This document shows positions 59,316 through 64,000 of a DNA stretch of 64,000 nucleotides, one piece after another. The notes beneath the pieces are model-generated. The model had not been told where the DNA came from. It saw nothing but the letters and a program-made list of their open reading frames with translations, and made no database searches. The DNA is from Pelotomaculum sp. PtaB.Bin104 (GTDB taxonomy: Bacteria > Bacillota > Desulfotomaculia > Desulfotomaculales > Pelotomaculaceae): NCBI GenBank assembly GCA_002067205.1, contig MVQL01000244.1, positions 411,370 to 475,369 of the forward strand. The letters run 5' to 3'. Position 1 is the first letter of the stretch; each line of letters begins with the position of its first letter. The position numbers were made by a program, and so were the translations under genes.

Positions 59316-59527
59316 CTTTCTCCCAAGTTGTTACACAGGGTATAAATTATAAAAAGGCCTAACAACAAGTAAAATTATACCTGTTCAAGTAGGCCTCATT
59401 GCCAAGTTTCGTAGGTACAGCGCTGTACCTTATTAAATTTTCTGCTGATGAGTAGGATAACCTTTTATACCACCTTTATATTACTGATGATAATATCATA
59501 TAAGTACCGAACTGTATAGTACTATTT
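59316..59527 (-). promoter_or_regulatory. ANTAR-responsive leader of the first glnA gene
   Basis: P1 AGGTAC-AGCGCT-GTACCT (59413-59430) and P2 GGC-AATGAG-GCC (59392-59403), nine bases apart; both loops fit A1/G4. P2 overlaps the terminator AGGCCTA / TAGGCCT with inner ACAGGTA/TACTTGT and following TTTTTATAATTT (59348-59396). It resembles the gltB leader in order and in use of the AGGCC arm. Confidence 0.88.
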
Positions 59528-59567
59528 AAAAAAAATGTCCTTTCCCCGGGTAATTTGGGGAGAGGAC
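59528..59567 (-). terminator. Terminator after the second glnA gene
   Basis: GTCCTTTCCCC / GGGGAGAGGAC inverted repeat followed on the minus strand by ATTTTTTTT. Confidence 0.9.
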
Positions 59568-59647
59568 AACATAGAGGATAGTAATTTTTGCAATTTCATT
59601 CAATTATTATGGAAGGAATCATAAACATAATATGAACTAATTGGTTT

Positions 59648-60979
59648 TTAAAACTTGGTTAAATATTCACTGACCTCCCACGGGTGAACCTGTACCTGGA
59701 AGTTGTCCCACTCACGTATTTTTGCCTCAACGAATTTATCCAGGATATGTGCTCCTAAAGCACTCTTGATCACATCGTCTTTCTGCAGTTCCTCAATCGC
59801 CTCCAAAAGACTGGCGGGCAGGCTGGGAATGTTAAGCTCGCTGCGCTCATCTGCGGTCAAGTGATATATATTGAGGTCGGTTGGTGGTGGTGGCTGGATC
59901 TTATTTTTGATTCCGTCAAGTCCGGCTTTCAAGGCAACTGCAATGGCCAGATACGGGTTGGCGGCCGGGTCTGGATTTCTTAATTCAATACGGGTCGAAC
60001 TGCCCCGCTTGGCAGGTATACGAATCAGCGGGCTTCTGTTGCGGCCGGACCAGGCAACATATACTGGGGCTTCATATCCTGGTACCAGTCGTTTATAAGA
60101 ATTTACAATGGGATTTGTAATCGCGGCCATTGAGCGTGCATGTTTCATCAACCCGCCGATATAGTATTTCGCAATATCACTGAGCTGATCGGAAGTAGAC
60201 GGATCATAAAAAACGTTTTGTCCGTCTTTAAAGAGTGACTGGTTCATATGCATACCGGAACCATTAATACCGAAAACGGGCTTCGGCATGAAGGTGGCAT
60301 GTAGGCCGTGCCGCTGCGCTGTAGTACGGACAACCATTCTAAAAGTCATCATCTTATCAGCCACATCCAGGGCATCGGAATATTTGAAGTCGATCTCATG
60401 CTGTCCCGGAGCAACTTCGTGGTGTGAAGCCTCAATTTCAAAACCCATTTCTTCCAGAGTCAGCACCATAGAACGGCGGGCGTTTTCACCAAGGTCAACC
60501 GGGGCCAGATCGAAGTACCCGGCATCGTCGTTAGTATTCAGAGTGGGATTGCCATCCCCATCAAGCCTGAACAAGAAGAATTCAAGTTCAGGGCCAACCT
60601 GCAAATTAAAGCCCATTTCCGCTGCTTCAGCCAGAACTTTTTTTAAAACATAACGGGGATCGCCCTCAAAAGGAGAACCATCTGGGTTATAAACGTCACA
60701 AATTAAACGGGCAACCCCGCCTTCTCTAGGCCGCCAGGGAAATACAGCAAAACTTTTCAGATCCGGCCGTAGGTACATGTCTGATTCTTCAATCCTGGCA
60801 AAACCATTAATAGAAGATCCGTCGAACATTAATTCCCCATCAAGCGCCTTATCTAACTGCTCAATGGTAATTGCCACATTTTTCATCAGGCCAAAAATGT
60901 CGGTAAACTGAAGCCGGATAAACTTGACCCCTAAATTTCTGGCTTTCTCTAGTAATTGTTCTTTTTCAGTGACTTCCAT
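59648..60979 (-). CDS. glnA: Glutamine synthetase, type I (second canonical copy)
   Basis: 443 residues, close paralogue of the first copy and with all catalytic motifs: [55 protein letters not shown] and [15 protein letters not shown]. The N-terminal [18 protein letters not shown] matches copy one. The ATG at 60979 is preferred. Two such near-identical GS genes with separate attenuators suggest different expression levels or regulation rather than different chemistry. Confidence 0.96.
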   Translation of the reverse strand: MEVTEKEQLLEKARNLGVKFIRLQFTDIFGLMKNVAITIEQLDKALDGELMFDGSSINGFARIEESDMYLRPDLKSFAVFPWRPREGGVARLICDVYNPDGSPFEGDPRYVLKKVLAEAAEMGFNLQVGPELEFFLFRLDGDGNPTLNTNDDAGYFDLAPVDLGENARRSMVLTLEEMGFEIEASHHEVAPGQHEIDFKYSDALDVADKMMTFRMVVRTTAQRHGLHATFMPKPVFGINGSGMHMNQSLFKDGQNVFYDPSTSDQLSDIAKYYIGGLMKHARSMAAITNPIVNSYKRLVPGYEAPVYVAWSGRNRSPLIRIPAKRGSSTRIELRNPDPAANPYLAIAVALKAGLDGIKNKIQPPPPTDLNIYHLTADERSELNIPSLPASLLEAIEELQKDDVIKSALGAHILDKFVEAKIREWDNFQVQVHPWEVSEYLTKF

Positions 60980-60988
60980 AAAAACCAC

Positions 60989-61094
60989 CCTTCTTAAAAT
61001 TTTCCTGGTAATTAAAAAAGCCCTTTAAGATAGAGTTAATAAAAATACTCCTACCTTAAAGGGCTCCATTGCCCGCTCCGGCACAACGACGTGC
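60989..61094 (-). promoter_or_regulatory. ANTAR-responsive leader of the second glnA gene
   Basis: P2 GGGC-AATGGA-GCCC (61061-61074) fits A1/G4 and overlaps the terminator AGCCCTTTAAG / CTTAAAGGGCT with TTTTTT (61013-61065). The upstream hairpin P1 is GCAC-GTCGTT-GTGC (61081-61094), where G4 is kept but position 1 is G instead of A. P1 and P2 are 6 bases apart. No separate promoter is obvious between here and the ANTAR gene stop at 61124, so it may be an internal attenuator of a longer transcript. Confidence 0.8.
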
Positions 61095-61123
61095 ACAGTC
61101 AATTATTATTTAGATACATACAT

Positions 61124-61699
61124 TTAAACGTTATGGGCGAGAATAATTGCCTCCGCTACCGCCCGCATGGAAATCCGCTTGTTCATACTCTGCTTTTGAA
61201 TACGTTTAAAAGCCTCGTTTTCTGAAATGGCCATGGTTTTCATCAGGATACCTTTTGCCCTTTCGACCACCTTTCTGGTTTCGAGCGTATTTTGAAGCTC
61301 CTGTACCTGGCCTTCAAGTTTGACTCTTTCCTGGTAATTTGTCAAGGCCAACTCGACCGCCGGAATCAAGTTATATTCCAACTCAGGCTTAACCAAGAAG
61401 GCAAAGACTTTGGCCTTCTTTGCTTTCTCAATGGCATTTTGCTGAGTGGAAGCGCCAATCAATATCACTGGAGCCAACTTATCTTCGTAAATAATCCGGG
61501 CTAATTCAAAGCCATCCATACCGGCCAGAAACGCCTCGACGATAACTAGATCCGGCTCTCTAGCCCTGACTAGCTTCAAGCCGGTAAGACCGTCCTCAGC
61601 TTCCCCAATCACCCAGTAACCCATCTTACTAAGTATGGCCTTAACATTCTTTCTCCAGGCGGCATCGCTGTCAATTAGTACTACTCTTTGTTCTCCCAT
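61124..61699 (-). CDS. ANTAR-domain RNA-binding antitermination regulator, degenerate receiver
   Basis: 191 residues. The N-terminal 120 residues have the receiver fold but key positions differ: IDSD in place of an IVDDE acidic pair, Glu55 (VIVEAFLAGMDG) in place of the phospho-Asp, and LIGAS in place of the T/S switch; Lys104 (FLVKPE) is kept. A coiled linker leads to the ANTAR domain (residues 128-188) with TRKVVERAKGILMKTMAISE. ANTAR proteins bind dual hexaloop hairpins and block terminators. Its own leader and three neighbouring ones carry this target. Confidence 0.93.
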   Translation of the reverse strand: MGEQRVVLIDSDAAWRKNVKAILSKMGYWVIGEAEDGLTGLKLVRAREPDLVIVEAFLAGMDGFELARIIYEDKLAPVILIGASTQQNAIEKAKKAKVFAFLVKPELEYNLIPAVELALTNYQERVKLEGQVQELQNTLETRKVVERAKGILMKTMAISENEAFKRIQKQSMNKRISMRAVAEAIILAHNV

Positions 61700-61822
61700 G
61701 GCATGCCTCCCGTATCAGTCCCAGGCTAGATGATAAGAAAAAATATAAAAATGCCCTCACACAGGACTATACACCTGAAGAGGGCATCATTGCCATTAGT
61801 TACTAGACACATCATTGTATCT
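61700..61822 (-). promoter_or_regulatory. ANTAR-responsive leader of the ANTAR gene itself
   Basis: P1 AGATAC-AATGAT-GTGTCT (61805-61822) and P2 GGC-AATGAT-GCC (61783-61794), with identical A1/G4 loops and 10 bases between them. P2 overlaps the terminator ATGCCCTC / GAGGGCAT followed by TTTTTATATTTTTT (61744-61787). A TATAAT at 61844-61849 gives a likely start. The gene would therefore activate its own expression. Confidence 0.87.
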
Positions 61823-61843
61823 ACATGATCTTATCATAAAGAC

Positions 61844-61873
61844 ATTATATTTACTTTTCCACAAAAACGCAAC
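61844..61873 (-). promoter_or_regulatory. Probable promoter of the ANTAR gene leader
   Basis: TATAAT at 61844-61849 on the minus strand with TTGCGT 18 bases upstream, a weak -35 match. Confidence 0.5.
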
Positions 61874-61890
61874 TGTTTTTTATAAAATAT

Positions 61891-63468
61891 TTAGCTTAAG
61901 ATTTTTTCCACTTCATCCGCATCGGCTTCCATAACATAAGCAATGCCGGTAATTTCTGCGGCTTCCTTGGTCAGAGCAACGAGATCGTCCCTGCTGACAT
62001 ACTCGAGGGCAAACTTACGGGCGCCGCACATAAACTGCCTGAGGCCCTGGGCTAAGCGCTCGAAATAGCTGTAGACACCAATAGCGCCCACCGGCAGGCT
62101 GTCGAAGCTGTTACCCAGCTTACTCTTCAACTCGTCAGCAGTTACGAAAATCTGTTCTATACTCTCGCCATATTTCTTGTATTCCGGCGGGACTTTGCCG
62201 CTCTTCACCGCCTGGCCCACAGTCTTGCCGACCATGGCAGCGGTAAGCGGTGAGCGGGCCATACCGATCGCCTTGATGTACGGAGCTCCCATGGCGATAC
62301 CTTTAAACATGTGGTCTTCCAGAGTGAAACCGCCTGCAATGGCTACAGGAGGGATATACGCGCCTTTAGCAGCCAGCTTATCCAGGTATTTAACCAATAA
62401 TGCCTGAATATAAACCGTCGGGACTCCCCATTCGTTCATCATCCGCCACGGGCTCATGCCGGTACCACCACCGGCACCGTCAACAGTAAGCAGGTCGATT
62501 TTAGCGTCGGAGGCAAATTTTACAGCCCTGGCCAAATCCGCAGGCCGGTAGGCTCCGGTTTTGAGCATGACATGTTTTGCCCCGGCATTGCGCAAAGCTT
62601 CAACCCGGGACATAAACCCTTCCTGACTAACCATGCCTACGCGGGAGTGGCGTTCAAACTCGGTGAAAGCGCCGTCCTTATAAGCTGCCTGTACTTTCGG
62701 GTCATCCGGGTTGGGCAGGACGATATAGCCTCTGCTCTTCAACTGAAGCGCCCGCTCCAGTGTGTTCAGCTTTACTTCACCACCAATATCCTTGGCGCCC
62801 TGGCCCCACTTGATCTCAACAACGTCAACACCCAGTTTTTCCAGCGCATATTCCTGTACGCCCAGGGTAGTATCCTCAACATTGGCCTGCACGGCAATGA
62901 AACCTTTGCCGTTGTACCAATTCTGAAAGTCTTTAACCCGTTTGACCAGGTTCGGGGAGTGTACTACCCGGCCGTTTTTAATTTCAACATTGGGATCCAT
63001 GGCACAGACATTCTCGCCAATGGCAATACCAATACCGCTGATAGCAGCACCGGCTGCCAGATGATCCCAGTTATCGGCCGCTACGTTGGTAGATCCCATA
63101 GCTGCTACTACAATAGGCAGGTCCAGCTTAATTTTGTTGTTAGAACCGACTTCGGTCTCTAGACTTACAGCCGGGAAAATGGCTTTGTTGGAGTCAGCTT
63201 CGATGCCGATGGCGCCAACTGCCGTACCCATGATGTTGAAGTGGGAATAATCCACTGGATAATCCTTTTGAGAAGCTGAAGTGGTTTTCCCGAAAGGCTG
63301 CGGGTAAATCACTTCCGTACTGCGAACGGATGATTTGCCAATTTCGCACAGGCCGGGGCAACCGTCCAGGCAGGTTACACACATTCCGCTGAATTCACAC
63401 TTGCTGTCCCCGGTACGCAGTTTGGTTAAAGTCGCCGCGCTGGCGTTAATTCCTTTACTAAATGTCAT
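61891..63468 (-). CDS. FMN-binding glutamate synthase family protein (GOGAT domain)
   Basis: 525 residues. A Cys-rich N terminus (CEFSGMCVTCLDGCPGLCEIG, six cysteines in about 20 residues) precedes the glutamate synthase FMN barrel: VVAAMGSTNVAADNW, VVEIKWGQGAKDIGGEV, LLTVDGAGGGTGMSPW and IAGGFTLEDHMFKGIAMGA. It lacks the glutaminase domain and the GXGXG helix of GltB, so it resembles the archaeal-type or single-domain GOGAT that needs other subunits. No partner is adjacent. The ATG has AGGAGG upstream. No ANTAR hairpin is visible before it. Confidence 0.9.
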   Translation of the reverse strand: MTFSKGINASAATLTKLRTGDSKCEFSGMCVTCLDGCPGLCEIGKSSVRSTEVIYPQPFGKTTSASQKDYPVDYSHFNIMGTAVGAIGIEADSNKAIFPAVSLETEVGSNNKIKLDLPIVVAAMGSTNVAADNWDHLAAGAAISGIGIAIGENVCAMDPNVEIKNGRVVHSPNLVKRVKDFQNWYNGKGFIAVQANVEDTTLGVQEYALEKLGVDVVEIKWGQGAKDIGGEVKLNTLERALQLKSRGYIVLPNPDDPKVQAAYKDGAFTEFERHSRVGMVSQEGFMSRVEALRNAGAKHVMLKTGAYRPADLARAVKFASDAKIDLLTVDGAGGGTGMSPWRMMNEWGVPTVYIQALLVKYLDKLAAKGAYIPPVAIAGGFTLEDHMFKGIAMGAPYIKAIGMARSPLTAAMVGKTVGQAVKSGKVPPEYKKYGESIEQIFVTADELKSKLGNSFDSLPVGAIGVYSYFERLAQGLRQFMCGARKFALEYVSRDDLVALTKEAAEITGIAYVMEADADEVEKILS

Positions 63469-63604
63469 TATTACTATCCTCCTAGATATCTCTCTCTTTT
63501 TTTCTTTGTTCTTGGTACATCAGTGATTAATTAACTCAACTTTCTCACATGGATAATTGTCCTTAAGCCTTGATATGGCTGGTTTATTTTAAGTAATTTT
63601 AACA

Positions 63605-63687
63605 GAAAAACAACAAAAGACACCCTTGTCTTGGTAAAATAGAGTTGACAAAACAACATTCCAACAAGACGAAAGGATGTCTTTTAT
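63605..63687 (+). repeat. Long imperfect inverted repeat at the start of the insertion sequence
   Basis: GACACCCTTGTCTTGG and CCAACAAGACGAAAGGATGTC form an imperfect inverted repeat flanking a TTGACA-containing spacer just before the transposase ATG. It may contain the left end and the transposase promoter region; the exact terminal base cannot be set from one end. Confidence 0.45.
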
Positions 63688-64000
63688 GAAGTCTATTTTA
63701 CCAGAACAATATGCAGTTGAAAAACAATTCAACTCCCGCGTGGATAATTTTTTAGCTAAGTATGAACTAGGAAAAAAATTACGCTCTGCCAATTTTCATA
63801 AGGAGAAAGGATTTGCCTGTCTTTACCTTTTCAAATTCATTTTTCTACTTGTCTTTAACGGCAAGAACCTTTATCGCACACTGCAGTCTGAAAATGACCC
63901 CGAAATGCCAGAGAAAGACGCAATTTATCGTTTTCTGAATTCTTTCCGGTACAATTGGCGAAAGCTTTTACTAACCCTGAGTTCAACTATCATTAAGGAA
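63686..64000 (+). mobile_element. IS4-like transposase gene, 3' part outside the window
   Basis: The frame from the ATG at 63686 (GAAAGGATG upstream) is open for 105 codons to the window end: MKSILPEQYAVEKQFNSRVD, FACLYLFKFIFLLVFNGKN, then DAIYRFLNSFRYNWRKLLLT. The YRFLNSFRYNW segment is typical of the N-terminal part of IS4/IS1634-like DDE transposases; the catalytic residues would lie beyond the window. Confidence 0.78.

Noticed and set aside
61081..61094. Plus-strand hairpin GCAC-AACGAC-GTGC as an ANTAR target for a plus-strand transcript
   Set aside because: The loop looks consensus-like on the plus strand, but no gene or second hairpin follows there; the partner P2 and the terminator are on the minus strand.
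62572..63162. 196-codon plus-strand frame
   Set aside because: Antisense to the FMN glutamate synthase gene and without family similarity.

Overview
The window comes from a Gram-positive, endospore-forming, probably anaerobic clostridium. The spore genes yabP, yabQ and spoVG, a SpoIID/LytB protein, a LonC-type spore protease, a Spo0F-like regulator and a SCIFF peptide all point that way. The gene order rpsF-ssb-rpsR-yybS-rplI-lonC-dnaB and the moderate base composition suggest the Desulfotomaculum/Pelotomaculum group (Peptococcaceae); this placement is inference. Most genes are on the minus strand, and TTG/GTG starts are common.

Left part (1-14.7 kb): yabQ-yabP, a SpoIID/LytB lipoprotein, a MarR regulator, a phosphohexomutase, then a plus-strand block (BaiN-type flavoprotein, DEAD-box helicase, THUMP RNA methyltransferase, radical SAM enzyme). 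Minus-strand rlmH, murA, a peptidase-MA protein, a TPR protein and a LysM-G5-M23 peptidase follow. Region 14.9-18.6 kb is rich in small and RNA elements: an orphan SCIFF gene, a candidate small RNA, aroF behind a T-box leader with a duplicated antiterminator module, a structured intergenic segment, a DUF1540 gene with a broken partial copy, and a tRNA Lys-Glu-Gly operon.

Middle (18.7-46 kb): purA, a flavoprotein, dnaB, lonC, rplI, yybS and the rpsF-ssb-rpsR operon; then prs, glmU, spoVG, ilvA, a nucleotidyltransferase, a GntR regulator and ispE. Plus-strand L,D-transpeptidase and ZIP genes come next, then a cold-shock pair (a zinc-ribbon gene with an apparently sequestered ribosome binding site, and a csp gene). 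The tsaE-tsaB-rimI operon, a Spo0F-like regulator, an amidohydrolase, the MazEF-like ndoAI-ndoA pair and ilvN complete this part.

Right part (46-63.5 kb) is a nitrogen-assimilation cluster: gdhA, three glutamine synthetase homologues (one lacking usual active-site residues), gltB-gltD, a separate FMN-type glutamate synthase domain protein, a soluble Cys-rich two-component kinase with its regulator, and an ANTAR RNA-binding regulator. Four leaders (gltB, both canonical glnA genes and the ANTAR gene itself) share one design: two hexaloop hairpins followed by an intrinsic terminator that overlaps the second hairpin. This is the known ANTAR antitermination target architecture. The ANTAR protein has Glu instead of the phospho-accepting Asp and lacks other receiver residues, so the input is probably not ordinary phosphorylation. 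I regard this compact, self-controlled GS/GOGAT attenuation circuit as the most interesting system here. The window ends inside an IS4-like transposase gene.
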